This document shows positions 22,490 through 34,419 of a DNA stretch of 64,000 bases, piece after piece. Every line of letters starts with the position of its first letter. The stretch's first letter is position 1. Source of the stretch: Hericium rajendrae (taxonomy: Eukaryota > Basidiomycota > Agaricomycetes > Russulales > Hericiaceae); the NCBI GenBank assembly GCA_033439255.1, contig CM065879.1, positions 1,406,501 to 1,470,500 of the forward strand, read 5' to 3'. A program made the position numbers and the translations under genes. The notes below the pieces were generated by a model. That model had not been told where the DNA came from, ran no database searches, and saw nothing but the letters and a program-made list of their open reading frames with translations.

Positions 22490-24399
22490 ATGAAGGCCCT
22501 CAAGGAACTGCCGTCCTCTGCGTCGCGATATCGTGGGGCAAGCTCGCCACCGCGACTTGTCCATTCATCCGGTGTTCCTCGGAGACCGCTCACCACATCG
22601 CGCGTCCTTGCTGCTCTAGATGCCGATGCAGGCCCCTCATCTACAAAGAGACAATCAACAGAAGATATCATTGACCTCACAACTCCAACGCCCCCAAAGA
22701 AACGCAGGTCGCTGATAGCCTCACCCATACCGAAACTGTGCGTCAGCCTTTTTGCTCCGCTGTGGCGAACCATTCATTTCTGCTCTATAGAACTAAGCCA
22801 GATCTTACCAAATTGGATGAGGCCCCTTCCGTTGCTGGAGAGGTCAAGGAGAACCAGGCTTCTACTGTCTCCCTGTCCAAGCAAAGGAAGCCGCGGACAA
22901 CGAAGAAACCTGCCTCAGCACCGGCCAAGACTTCGCCCTTAGAAGAACAGGCTATCCCTTCTACGAACGAAGTTGCCGATGGCACGCAAGCCACCGTATC
23001 ATCTAAACCTGTTGTTAAACCAACAATGCCGTTATACACTTATAGAGACACTATACCCAAACCCACAGTGATGTATATCCAGACAGAGGAAGAGGCCGAC
23101 GAAGTGGTCCAAGCTCTTAACGGGTGAGCAACTTCTTGCCGTGCTGTTACAACTGTCAAACTTGACAATAATCGTGCAACAGCCCCATAGGGTTTGATTT
23201 AGAATGGCGCGTGTTTATCCGTCGAGGCGCGCCGATGACGGAGCGACGCACTGCGCTCGTCCAGTTATGTGATTCTACAATGATCCTTCTTTTGCAAGTG
23301 AGCAGTATGCAGAGTGCGTCTGGATCCCACCAAAAATGCTTCCCGTCCTGACCTCCCTTTGTGTAGGATTCCCACAGAAACTCAAGGTAAGTCTGTTCAG
23401 GTGAACGCTCACTTCATGCTTACCGTTGCCCAGGAGCTCATTGAATCGCCGCATGTCGCAAAAATGGGTGCTAATATCCGCAGTAAGCAGACAAGTACCT
23501 TTTGTTTACGGGGTTTTTGAGAAATTGCCCGGTAGACGATGGCATGAAGCTCTACCGCGACTTCGGCATCCTCGCGCGCAACCTCGTTGAACTCGGTGGC
23601 CTCGCACGGCAAGCCGACGAGCGCTTCCAGAAGGCGTACAGCAGATCCATCGTGAGCCTGGCCAAGGTCATCGCCTTCTACTTGCGCCGCTCGCTCGACA
23701 AGGGCCCCGTCCGAATGAGTAACTGGGAGGCGCAGCTGACTCGTGAGCAGATGGAATGTCAGTGGCTGCCTCCGCCTGCACCGCCGCGTTTCGTGCTGAA
23801 GTGCGGGATTGACAGATGCTGCGAATGACGTGTACTGCTCGCTGACGGTGTACAAGCGCTGCCTCGCCCTCGCACGCGAGTCGAAGCGCACCGTCACTCC
23901 GTCTGACTACACTTCCGACTTATACGTGGAGATGAACCCCCCGCCGGCGCCCGCGAGGCCGGAGCCGTTCGTCTCTGAAGCATTGGCAACGCCTGCTGTT
24001 TCAACTTCGACCGTGCTTGGACGAAGCTCTATGGCAGATGATACCGAGGAGCCTTTGCTCTGCCCTCCGCCGCGTCCGCAGGAGCTTCGCGCATACATGT
24101 TATGGCACCGGGGCGACGGCCTTGCCAGCATCTGCGCCAGCTTGCGGAGTCGCGAGAACCCATTGAAGGACAGCACGGTCATGTATGGCATTTCAACCCA
24201 AGATATTGTTTGTGCTGAAATTTGGGCCGACAGCTCGTATGTGGTCAACGCGCTGGACGCGGATCAGAGGCTGCGCTTCTCGATGAAGGCGCTGAAGGCG
24301 CTTGTTCAAATGGAGGCGGGATCGTGGACGAGACATCGGGATGTGATAATGCGATGGGATAAGGAGGGGAGAGGGATGGAGGAGAGCATAGATCAGTAA
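22490..24399 (+). CDS. WRN-type 3'-5' exonuclease
   Basis: DEDDy exonuclease related to the Werner-syndrome helicase exonuclease domain, acting on DNA ends in repair or replication; no helicase domain is visible. The disordered N-terminus has a basic patch (TPPKKRRSL). Catalytic motifs: Exo I GFDLEWRVFIRRG (Asp and Glu); then ERRTALVQLCDSTMILLLQ, FPQKLK and LIESPHVAKMGANIR; Exo II NDGMKLYRDFGI; SLAKVIAFYLRRSLDKG; Exo III YAANDVYCSLTVYKR (Tyr and Asp). All expected acidic residues and the Tyr are present, so it should be active. The C-terminal extension (LRAYMLWHRGDGLASICASL) is of unknown role. The stop at 24399 follows a strong GTAAGTA donor. An extra intron would instead end the protein at 24488 with EGMRCSARLVSQI. 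Paired ACGCGT sites lie about 105 bp upstream. Confidence 0.87.
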
Positions 24400-24531
24400 G
24401 TATTTCCAGGTGAACACTTTTGGCAATAGATATGGACAAATGCAGAGAGGGCATGCGATGCAGCGCTAGGCTCGTATCACAAATATAGGAACTGCAACAT
24501 GAGACCAAATGCGAAATTTCAGTGCATGGCG

Positions 24532-25896
24532 CTATAGGACTGTCACGGGCAAGAAGGGCCTTACCTGACCTGGCAAGTCTCTTGGCCGTACCAGCTGTGG
24601 CACATGCCCCAGCCTCCCCAGTTGGCGGTGCGCTGAGCACTGGGCTGACACAATCCCGTCATACCTGCAGAAGTAACCATCAGCGCATATAGAAGCGGAG
24701 ACAATGGATCCTATAACTGACAACGGAAGTTGTGGTACAGGGTCCGTCAATCTTCTGTATCCATCTGAATTGTTTTCATAAGACATAGATGCTTTTTCCT
24801 CCCCCATGTCCGCTATTCCATCACTGACGCCTTTAAGAGTGGCGCGCAGCGCATTGATCAGCATCCGATCTGTCAACACATAGTAGTGGCGAAGAAGCTG
24901 GGAGCAGACAACTTGGTAGACCATTTCTGCTTTTAAGCCGTCTCTCAAAGCCAGAGGGTTACGCATATCAGTTGACTCGTAGACCAAGTGCCAATTCGTC
25001 AAGACGATAGGGTCCGGAGAGTGTCCTGGAGGACAATGGATGTCCTCTATCGGTAATGGGAGGATCCATGTCATATTGTCGTCTATCCAGCGCGCGCCTT
25101 CGGCGAAAGAGGGCTCGCGGAAAGCTTGCGGGGCAAGATCGTGTTCGGGTTTGTTGTAGACAAGCGACCATCCTCTGTCCTTATATTTCTCCAACGACCC
25201 AGCCAGTGGCTTCCCGTCTGTGACCGAGACAAGCGCGAGGCGCGACTCGAATGTCGCTTGGGGGTATAATGAGTACGCTGTATCGTGGCTGATGACGTTC
25301 ATCACGCAAGCTTTGAAAGCGAAGCTCGTCACATTTCCGCTTTAGCAGCAGGGAAATAAAGGACGTACTACAATGGAAGTTCATTATGATCTCCATGGGA
25401 CAAAGCAAAGCCACGATAATCTGGACCTTCAAGCGCGCGTCGTCCGCTGCACCGTCTGTTCTCTTGTAAAAGTTGAAGACGCCGGTCACGCCGTGCATGT
25501 TGTATATCGAGCTGATGCCGCCAGTGGTGGTCTCCATCTGGACAAGGGCTGCCTCCAAGTCTGCAGCCTGCACCTCGTTTGCCGACTCGTACGCGTATCC
25601 AGCGCTTTGTAGCCAGTGCGCGACGTCTCTCGTATGCGGCGAAGGGAATCCGCGAAGAACCTGGAGAGGTGGCGATTGACGTTGTATGCGCGGCGGAAGT
25701 ACGCGTCTTTCGATGCCAGAAGGTGCCTGCAAGTCCAAGATAGCCGAATGATGGTCGCTGGCGAGGCAAAGGCGAATATGATGTCGAGGATGTCGGGGTT
25801 CCCCAGGACCTGCTCGCTCGGGGCTGTGTTCGGCCGATCTTCGTCGTTGTCGACATCCATGACACTGAAAACACTGCAGATATCTGCATCGGCCAT
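24532..25896 (-). pseudogene. F-box/nucleotidyltransferase-like copy lacking the core motif
   Basis: Clear paralogue of the genes at 32.8 and 35.5 kb. The N-terminus is kept (ILDIIFAFASPATIIRLSWT, FRRAYNVNRHLSRFF), as is the C-terminal part: GVTGVFNFYKRTD, LKVQIIVALLCPMEIIMNFH, ACVMNVISHDTAYSLYPQAT, EKYKDRGWSLVYNKPEHDL and ILPLPIEDIHCPPG. About 120 bp is missing between FFAD (near 25640) and DVAHWLQSAGYAYES. That gap held the GS...DxD motif, and the join is out of frame. The rest is well preserved, so the loss is probably recent or the remainder is still expressed from another start. The start at 25896 is tentative; 25862 is an alternative. Confidence 0.65.
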
Positions 25897-26584
25897 AACG
25901 GACGCGTCTGAATAGTTAGTGGCAGAGTTCCAACTTGACAGGAACTTGCCCTTCGAGTGAGGTCTTGAAGGTGCTAACCAGGTATCGTCACGTCGTGCGT
26001 GGGAAGAACGCGAAAACAGCATTGCAGCTGCGCCGAACTGACGGTCCTCACAAAGCTGGCGGCGTTGCAGTGAACGGAGGCGACTCGTTTGCACGATTTT
26101 TTGGACAAGACCAAGTAATACATCTGGTGCTTCAGGGCCATTAAAGTACCCTCAGATAAATGCATAAAGATTGAAAACAAAATGCGGACACTTCGACCTG
26201 CTTACAAGAGCAAGAAAATAACTAGGGATGACAAGCCTGATCGACGATACAGAAGACGATAACGAACACGCATATGCAGAAAAGTGTAATGCTAATTTTC
26301 GACTAGATAACCATGGTCTATTCTTCGCGGACATTAGTTCCCTGCAAATTTTTGAGCGGGACAAGACGGCCACCTTAACAATGTTCAAACCCAGGATATG
26401 AGGACCTTCTTTTCTTTCGACACGCGAGCGGTAGACCGTGCATAAGTTCAAGAGCTTCTTCTCATCGCTACCACAATAATTACGTTAGCCAAAATCCATC
26501 TACCACGGAGAGGAGACGTATCACCGACGATCCCGGTGATGAAGAGTCCAAAGGCGCTGAGAGGATCAGTCAACATCACCTTCC

Positions 26585-27654
26585 ATTCCTTGAACAGAGC
26601 TCGTCAACGAGAGCGCCGTCGATAGTCACGTAACTATCCTTCAGTTTCATGGAATACCGGTAGACAGGATCATCTGTAGGCGCTGCATGTCCGCGTCGAT
26701 CAGGAACTGCCAATTCATTGCCTCCGCAGACGCGCTGACATACATGCGGTCAAGTTCGGAGCGGAGCGGGCGCACTGAAGTTGTCCAGTTCATGTAGTCG
26801 TCTGCCCTGAGAGAGCCTGGCTTGAGCCCGAGATCGTGCGCAGAACTGGAGTCATATCGCGAAGGCGTCCAGCCTCGCTCGTCGTACTTGAGGAGAGCTG
26901 CAACTATCGTCGGGCGCGCCAGTTTGGCAGCAGCAGTGACATACGTTTGACGATGTTCGAACGTGGTGCGGGGGCACAAAGAATAGGCCGTGTCGTGTGA
27001 TAAAATTCATGAACACGCTCGGGACAAGTCAATAGAGCTCTTCGACGGATGTTTGAGCGGCAACTTACTGGAGTGGAAGTTGAGTATGGCTTGCAAGGAG
27101 TTCATGATCTGAACCTTGAGAACTCCCTGAGATAGTCCAAGATAGTCGTGCGAAATCTCAGCGAAGCGAGAGACCTGAGTAAAACCCTTCAAGTAGTATT
27201 ACGCATTGTTCTTTACGGTGGAAAGAGTTTCGCTATACATCTTGCTGACATTTTGGGAGAAGCTCGAGCTGGACTGTCGAGACTGATCGTATACAAAACG
27301 ATAGCCATTCTGCATGAGCTAGGTCCCGACTTCAAGGACATGTTTCATAGACGTGTACAGGTCCAAGTCGGAATCGTCGTAGGAGGTCCTATCGAAAAAT
27401 TGTAGTGCAGAAGAACCCGAGATGAGCGTTTCCGTGCCGGCTCGCAGATGGTGGAAGCCTTCTGGATCAGGAACATAGCGCCGCAGGATACCATCGATGA
27501 TGGATGCACGCCTGAAGTGCTGCGACATGGCTGTGATCATCCCCCTGCAGCTCCGAGTGAGTCCGAGAAGCGTGGCGGGAGAGTAAAGCCCAAAGACTAC
27601 GTTGCGGATATCGGGGATGGTTAGGATGCAGCGGACAAATGTACTTATCTGCAT
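26585..27654 (-). pseudogene. Decayed F-box/nucleotidyltransferase-like copy
   Basis: Paralogue with the core motif intact: TETLISGSSALQFFDRTSYD followed by DSDLDLYTSM. The next codons carry TAG where relatives have a conserved Trp (before LMQNGYRFVYD), then a TAA after VKNNA. A frame change lies at the start of exon 3 (NFIT to HDTAYSLCPRTTFEHRQ). Later pieces are recognisable: LLKYDERGWTPSRYDSSS, and a fourth-exon remnant IDGALVDELCSRN near 26585-26630. It is adjacent to and on the same strand as the 24.5-25.9 kb copy, so the two probably arose by tandem duplication. Confidence 0.7.
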
Positions 27655-29457
27655 GCAGAATCTGTCGGAGGCGAGCAGACTGAGTCTGTAAGTGAAGTTG
27701 GTTCGAGGCTAAATATAGATCAGGAGCACTGTCGTGCAGAAGATTGCATTTAAACATGTCGTGTGGAAGATGGCAAGGAGTCAGCGGAAGGTGGCATGGA
27801 CAATGGGCCGTCAACCTGAACAGACCCGAAGGTAACGTGCCACCGATGCCAATTTCGCTATTCCCGGCGAATGGAATATAAGTTAAGGATTAAGCATACG
27901 GCTACGCAGCAACGTACTATATTAGAATTGTATGCCACGAAGACTGGTGCTGAACCCAAAATAGCACTGTTTTCATGATACCTAGAAAGCATAGCTGCAA
28001 GGCTGCGCCTGGTCGACGTGAGCGGGAGTGTGAGAAATATCTAAATTGCCATGCAGTAACTTCAAGTGGGTTGAAAGTGGAGATGCGTGCGTCACGAAAG
28101 TCTCGGAGAAATAACGTACGCATTCCATGAGGAAGACCTTCGGTTTCACCAACGCGTGACAGGCAATGACGCACACGCGCACATGTTCAGCTGAAGGGCG
28201 AGACACCGCAGCCTGGCGATCAGTATCAACCATCACAGCCCCTTCAATTCGGAGCTCCGTGCAGCGATGTACAATTTCTGCCACTTGCACCGGACAGCGC
28301 TTCGAGTGTGCGTCTTTCGATAACGGAAGGCTCTTGTAGGAGTCGCATCAGATCGCGGATCCCGATAGCAACAGGTGTACGTCTCTGAGGGCTATTTGGA
28401 GACTGCCGCCTACGCAGCATCGAGGGCACGGACTGCTTCAAGCTGCTGTGCAGGAGGCAGTACAGCCTTTCATGACGACACGCCATGACCCTGGACATGG
28501 AATCGGCGCCTATAGAACGGCGACACGCTGGCGAAATCCGCCGCACGTCGACATATGGCAATTGCGCTATTGGGAGATAGTTCGGGAGAAGTGCTGCATT
28601 GCCTCCATCGGACCTGAGCCCATCGAAGTAAGTTATGCGCTGCAGGTATCGATAGGATGCCGTTGAGCACCTGCCTGTAGTTCCGATCGAGAGTGAGAGC
28701 AACTGCACATCCGATAGGGTCAGATCCAGCAGGATCCAGTGCAGGACGGGCGGTCTGCCATCAAAAATCACCCACCAATAGCAAAATGATCTGAGGAGCG
28801 AAAGAGTCAGCAGGCCCACGGCACGTTGCTCGGTAACAGTTGTGGGAGTTCAGTAGTTCAGTGGGGGTGTCAACGAGTTGGGAAAATGGTGCCTTGAATC
28901 ACGGTCACTATTCCGAAAGACCGGAGGATTGTTTCTATGAGAAGGAACAAAAGAAGTCTTCCTGGACAAGCAACCTCTTGTTGTTTCGCATTCATCCTCG
29001 GCCTGCGAATGAGGCTGTATATATAAACCTGGTGATGCCTTTCAAGTTGGCGCAAACAGTATTCAGCAAGGTGGAGACGAAAACGTGCCAGACAGAGTTC
29101 TACAGTCCCGCTTCTGATGTGCAAAGGCAGCAGGCCCGTTGACCAGGATAGGGGACATCTTGGAAAAAAGTGACACGAGGCAGAATCGAACCGGCGACGC
29201 CGGGTCGGTATCCGCTACGGATGGCTATTTTCGGGTATTTGGCACTGGTGTGGCTGGGTGGGTATATGAGCTCTGCCCCCTCCTTATAACGCCTTGCCGT
29301 CTCTCCTTTGCCCATGATCATTGTCTATAACAAGCAAGGGCTACCGCACGCGTCGTTGTCTCTCTTCCAATAACACACGCTCGGTGAGCGTCGTGGACGG
29401 AGTCGACGTGCGTGCGTCTTCCGTCCGAGGCGTTTGTCAAACAACCTTCATCTAATC
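27655..29457. other. Long spacer with a possible decayed gene
   Basis: No intact gene. On the minus strand at about 28290-28820 several frames give protein-like pieces (NYRQVLNGILSIPAAHNLLR, RWRQCSTSPELSPNS, HERLYCLLHSSLKQ) that seem to belong to one frame-shifted coding sequence I cannot name. The rest shows nothing clear. Confidence 0.35.
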
Positions 29458-31453
29458 ATGGTAAGTCGTGGTTTTTCAGCAGTGCTCGCGGGAGCAGCCC
29501 CTCATATCTCCATGCAGGTTCTCATCGACGATAAGAAATATGCTTGGTAAGTCTCCGCTGTGCATGACTGCCACACGGTGGTTCATGACGTCGTTTTCCC
29601 AGTGAGGCGTGTATCAAGGGCCACCGCTCTTCATCATGTAAACACACCGATCGACCCCTATACGAGATCAAAAAGAAAGGTCGTCCGGTAACGCAATGCG
29701 AACATTGTCGCGAGTTGCGCAAGACCAAACAAGTTCATGTCAAATGTATGTGTGAAGTTAAACCTGCAATTGGCGACAAGACGCCGGCCGCAGGTTCCAG
29801 TAAGAAAGGTGAGTTGAAGCACCCATCGACCTTTCGACAGGCGAATTAATCCGTAAGGACATTGTCCCTCCTTTCAGGCAATCTGAAGAAGGTGCTGGCG
29901 AGCGCCGCGTTTCCCGAAGGCTTACCGGAAGCTCTGGGATCGTCGGTTGCACAGCACGCATCTTCCGAAGACATATCTTCCGACTCGGAGCAAGGAGGCA
30001 AGTTACCTTTCCCAAAATAGTACCCCCCATGCGGAACTGACGTTTCGCAGATGGGTCTTTAAACCCTGCATGCAACTGCAAAAACGGTGATGAATGCCAC
30101 TGTTTCAGTACTCGCACCCGCCGCAAGAAGCCCGGTCCTGAGGGAAGGAGGGGTTCAAGTTCGTACGTCGGAAATCCTGCAGAAGGTTCGACGAACGGCC
30201 CGAACTTGTCGCGTCTCACTCTCAATAATCGTGTGGGCGACTTGCATCCCGTCCCTCCTCGGCTATTCCCAACCCTTGAGACGGATCCCTCTTACCCCGC
30301 TCATCCTCATATGCATCCTTCTGCTCCCCGCACGTCGCATGGCACAAGCTATTTCAATCCGTATGGACGAGCATATGAAGAACATTTCCATCTTCCAGAA
30401 TCCACCGATGATCGCACCTTCGACTCCGTTAGTATGCCCAATGTGCCGTTAGAGACTTCTCAGTCTACCGAGCTCCCGGACGCGGCTTACTCTAACGCCT
30501 TTACGTGGCCTGATGGTGGTGCAGGATCGATTGATTTGTCTGCCTTTTGCACATGCGGCGACTCTTGCTCTTGCGCCGGCTGTGTTCAACACCGCGATGC
30601 AGCGTCTTGGCCAGAAGGGACCTGCGCCAACCCTGGGACTTGCACGACATGTATCACCTGTTCACTGCCTATTGCAATCGGTCCGACCACGCCACCTACT
30701 ACACCAACTACAGGTTTCGAGCCCCCACAATTTGAACCCCTCGACGACTGGATACGAAGCATATCTACCATCACTCCACCTACTCCTGCCTTTTTTCAGC
30801 CCGCCATACTTGATGAACAAATCAACGGCTTCTTCAATGGCATCCCGAGGATTGTCGAGTTTGGAGCCGCCCTTGACGCTTCTCATTCTTCGCCGTCGGA
30901 TTGCTGCAATGGCAGGTGCAAGTGCTCTTTGGGGCAGTGTACGTGCCCTCCAGACTGTTGCGGATGCTGTCACGGCTGCCAATGCGAGGATCACGAACAC
31001 GAATCGCAGCCTGTCGCATCAGGCGGGGATGGGACCTTCGTGTCGTATGCCGTGTCTGGAGAGAGGACGCCTTGTTGCGGACCAAACTCCACAAGCGTTA
31101 ACCGTGGCCTGTGCCCTGCACCTCCAGCCTCGTCTCTCAGCCGCATTTCGTCGACTTCATCGCGCGGCAGTCTGGTGTCTATGTCGTCGTCTGGCCCGCC
31201 TTCGCTCAATCCTGGCGCGCATTTCCCGCCGCGTCAGCGGCCCATCCTTCCGAAGGCATCGTCGACCACTTCGCTGCTCATGAATGCGGAGCCTTCCTCG
31301 GTGCGAGGCACCTGGTCGCAATCTACGACGGACGTTACGTCGCACTCGGCGTTCCCTCAGCAGGCTATGGGTACGGGTGCTCGTCTTGAAGGGAGTTATC
31401 AGGATCGGACTCAGCGGCTCCCGTATGATCCAATGTTCTCTTCCATGTTCTAA
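29458..31453 (+). CDS. Copper-fist transcription factor
   Basis: Regulator of the Ace1/Mac1/Cuf1 type, controlling copper uptake or detoxification genes. The first coding exon is only the ATG (29458-29460). A 59-bp intron leads to VLIDDKKYA, and the next Cys codon is split by a second intron, giving the copper-fist domain MVLIDDKKYACEACIKGHRS, SCKHTDRPLYEIKKKGRPVT and QCEHCRELRKTKQVHVKC. The zinc-ligand Cys/His and the KGRP minor-groove motif are intact. Downstream are Cys-rich copper-binding clusters: CNCKNGDECHC, CTCGDSCSCAGC, and the dense CCNGRCKCSLGQCTC with DCCGCCHGCQCEDHE. The Ser-rich C-terminus ends DPMFSSMF. The complete domain and clusters argue for a functional sensor. Whether it acts as an activator under low or high copper cannot be told. 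Confidence 0.92.
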
Positions 31454-32848
31454 GATATATTGGCGTTATTTCTTGTTTCGACATCGCATACTTCCATACG
31501 GTGCCTATGTACGAGTCATTGTCGCCTGCAGTTTGTTAGTGGCTTGTTCTTCAGTTCTTCGTCGGTTTGCCTTCGATAGCACCGTGGTTGAATCCGGGTT
31601 GGCTAGCCACCTGTGCGTCGGAGGCGACTTGTAGGAGATTATGTGTTCTCATGCATAATGTTGATCTACGTTCTATGTCGTCTGGACTGTCGACTTGAAT
31701 ACTCGTTCGTCCTGCAATTGTTGGTTATGCATGAAGATGGGCCAAGGGCCAGTTATATATGACCGCCGGCGCTGCCGCGGGGCTAGCGCGGGATGCGCGG
31801 CGCGGGGCGCAGCACACGCCCCGCGCGTCGAGCCTCGTTCATTTTACCTATCCTTGTCTTCTACCACCACCATCACAACCACGATACTACCATGCGGCAT
31901 CGCGTCACTCTCATGGGGCTCAAACTGGCGCATAATCGGACGTAAGGTGCTTTCCTCTTCTTCGCCTGGTCGATATCTCCTTCAAGAGAATCGGGTCTAC
32001 GTGTTCACGATCTTCGGCAGACGTCAATAAACTGCCATCGAACTTGTGATCTTGATGGCTATGCACACAGGCTTCTCTCTTGTTAGAGGAGATCAGCTCG
32101 TATGGCTGCACGTTGAGCGGAAAGCACAGCTAGCTAACTAGGTTATGCTATGATCTCGGGGCTAGCGCTCAATGTCGGCGGTGAACCATGCATTGGATGC
32201 GATTGTTATCAGGGATCCCACGATATGTTAGGCTTTCATCGAAGCCTGATCCCAACTTGCTGAATTTATCCCTGTGAAGACCTCTTCTCGTTTCCACGGC
32301 CAGCACGACTGATATCCCAGGATCCAAACGCAGCTCTATGCGCACCAACCTCCGCCCCTCGTCAAGTGTCCCCCAGTGTTGCACACGGTTCTATGTATCG
32401 CTGGTCGTATTACTTACTCTGGATCACGGGGCTTAAAGGGCTTCAACTCGCAAAATAAGTATGCTCAATCTTGGCTGAATCCTACTTTCTCTCTATCGTT
32501 AGGTCCGACCGACAGTTCCGACGATCTTCAGCAAACGTCAGAGAACTGAGGAACTAGCAAGTGCTGTGCACTTCATGGGTCATCTGGCCGCTCGCATAGG
32601 CTTGATATTTACCAAATGCACGTCCGATTCTGATTTACTGCTTAAGGAAGCCAGCCCGTATGGGCTGCAATTTGAGTGGGGAGCATATCTAACTAGACCA
32701 TGCCATGCTATCGAGATCTACTCACGGCCGGGCGCGATTGGCCCCGGGAATCTCACGAGAAGCCGTTGGCGACATCGAAGGGCTTCTGCTATTTTCGAAT
32801 GCCGACAAGCTGTATTTATGGGGTGCAATAGGGCCCAGTGCGCTTAAC
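31454..32848. other. Spacer with diverged duplication and GC hairpin
   Basis: No gene supported. It contains a 10-bp all-GC hairpin at 31800-31826. It also holds two similar segments at about 31995-32160 and 32505-32740; for example ACGATCTTCGGCAGACGTCA versus ACGATCTTCAGCAAACGTCA, then CGTATGGCTGCA versus CGTATGGGCTGCA. Confidence 0.4.
31800..31826. repeat. 10-bp GC hairpin
   Basis: GCGCGGGGCG, a 7-nt loop, then CGCCCCGCGC: a perfect all-GC stem about 350 bp downstream of the copper-fist stop codon. Confidence 0.8.
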
Positions 32849-34419
32849 ATGCACTCCTCTGTCCCCCTCCATCCTACCGTTGGCGTTATGAATTCTGACG
32901 GCGGTGGCCAAGGCTCTGCCGATGCACTCGAGGATGGGTAGGTGCCAAAGCTCACCTTCATAGATGTACTAAAATTGCGTTAATCTCAGGATATCGAGAT
33001 TGTCGCTGTCGTCGTTCGACCCCCGTCTCTCAGAGCTGACGCAGGACATCATAACGAACCCAGAACTTTATGACCGTATTCTTGAGCACTGCTCGCCCGC
33101 TGGGCTCGTTCGTTTTTCTCGAGTCTGCAAAGACACCTTCAATGCACTCCGGTCGTATTATCCTCGCGGGTTCAACATCAATAAACACCTTTCTCGCTAC
33201 TTCGACGACCCAATTGCCTTCCGTTCTCTACAGGCATACACTGGGACTCTGATCTCGGGTTCGGATGCTCTACAATTTCTTGACAGGTCGATCTACCCCG
33301 ATTCAGATCTCGACTTGTATGCCGATCCCACGAGCACCCTTGCGGTTGGCCTATGGGTAGTTGGCGCAGGCTATACGTATCAATCTCGTCCAGATCAGGA
33401 GCCGACATTTGATCTTGCATGTAATCATATGATGCACATTCATGGTGATTTGCGGTTACATTCGAGGCAGTACGACCTGAAGAGTGTCACCGAAGTCTTC
33501 ACCTTCGTCAAGGTCACGGAGCCGGATCAGCCTCCACTGAAGGTGCAAATTATCTCTGCTACTCTCAGTCCCTTGGCGTGCATCCTTGACTTCCATTCCA
33601 GTAAGTCCATAGATCATATGCGTCACATGAAATTCTAAAATCCTTCTATATAGCATGCGTGCTCAATTTTATCACGTATGACAAGGCGTATTCCCTGTAC
33701 CCTCGCGCCACGTTTGAGGAGCGGAGGACTATCTTATGTTCATCGAAATTGTTCGACGAGCCGAACGGGTCGACAGAGAATGCGCTCCAGAAGTATAAGA
33801 ATCGAGGGTGGGAGGTGCTTTTTTCCCTTCCTGATGCAGACATTGCACACGGACACGACCGCGCACTCGAGGGTGGCTTCCGATGGGCCGATGATGAACA
33901 TACTTGGATCGTCCCGCTGAACACCAACGGCGTGCAGATTCCCCCGGCGTCCTTGTCGTCACGCTATCCTTATTCATCGCCAAACATAATCATCGGGACG
34001 AACTGGAAGATAGAGAGAGTGGTCAATGGAGTGGAGACAGCAGAGCTGACTTTCGGCCAGATTCGGTCGGCATTGCTGCTCAGCACCTACGTGATCGCAG
34101 ATAAATCTCTGTTCGATCTACTGGAGAGTGCCTTCCATGGTCTCCGGAAATGGACTACTTCTGGCGATCAGCTCTCTAACTTGCGGTGCGTCCTATAATA
34201 ATCTTTTGAGGCGTGGCGGGAGGCGACTCATCATCATTTCCTTCATTTAGTTTCGACGGTACTTTTCTGGCGATCTGCAAGGAGTACCGCGATAGATTCG
34301 GCACGGGCGGCCTTTCTGCTTCTAGATACCTCGGCGATGTGAGTGTTATCAGGTAATGGCAGTTACATGGCGGTCCAAAGCTCACCTTTTTGTCCTTCTA
34401 GATGACTTTTCTGATATAA
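32849..34419 (+). CDS. F-box/nucleotidyltransferase-like protein A
   Basis: Apparently intact member of the local family, five exons: 32849-32937, 32990-33600, 33654-34185, 34251-34338, 34402-34419. The start MHSSVPLHPTVGVMNSDGGG was chosen because it splices in frame; a later ATG is at 32888. The F-box-like N-terminus reads ELYDRILEHCSPAGLVRFSR and VCKDTFNALRSYY, then FNINKHLSRYFDDP. The nucleotidyltransferase signature is LISGSDALQFLDRSIYPDSD followed by LDLYAD. Then come VTEVFTFVKV, LKVQIISATLSPLACILDFH, CVLNFITYDKAYSLYPRATF and LQKYKNRGWEVLFSLP. Exon 4 starts FDGTFLAICKEYRDRF; the 18-bp last exon codes MTFLI. A third acidic residue expected on the central strand seems to be Gln (KVQII), so catalysis is uncertain. 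Substrate unknown. Confidence 0.72.

Noticed and set aside
28290-28820. Minus-strand protein-like pieces in several frames.
   Set aside because: They look like one decayed coding sequence, but I could not name a family or set exon limits, so it is only mentioned in the spacer entry.
29165-29240. Possible tRNA on the minus strand: GGTTCGATTC (B-box like) followed by a run of six T.
   Set aside because: The T-stem has a mismatch, no matching 5' acceptor strand (GACACGA) and no A-box were found, so a folded tRNA is not supported.
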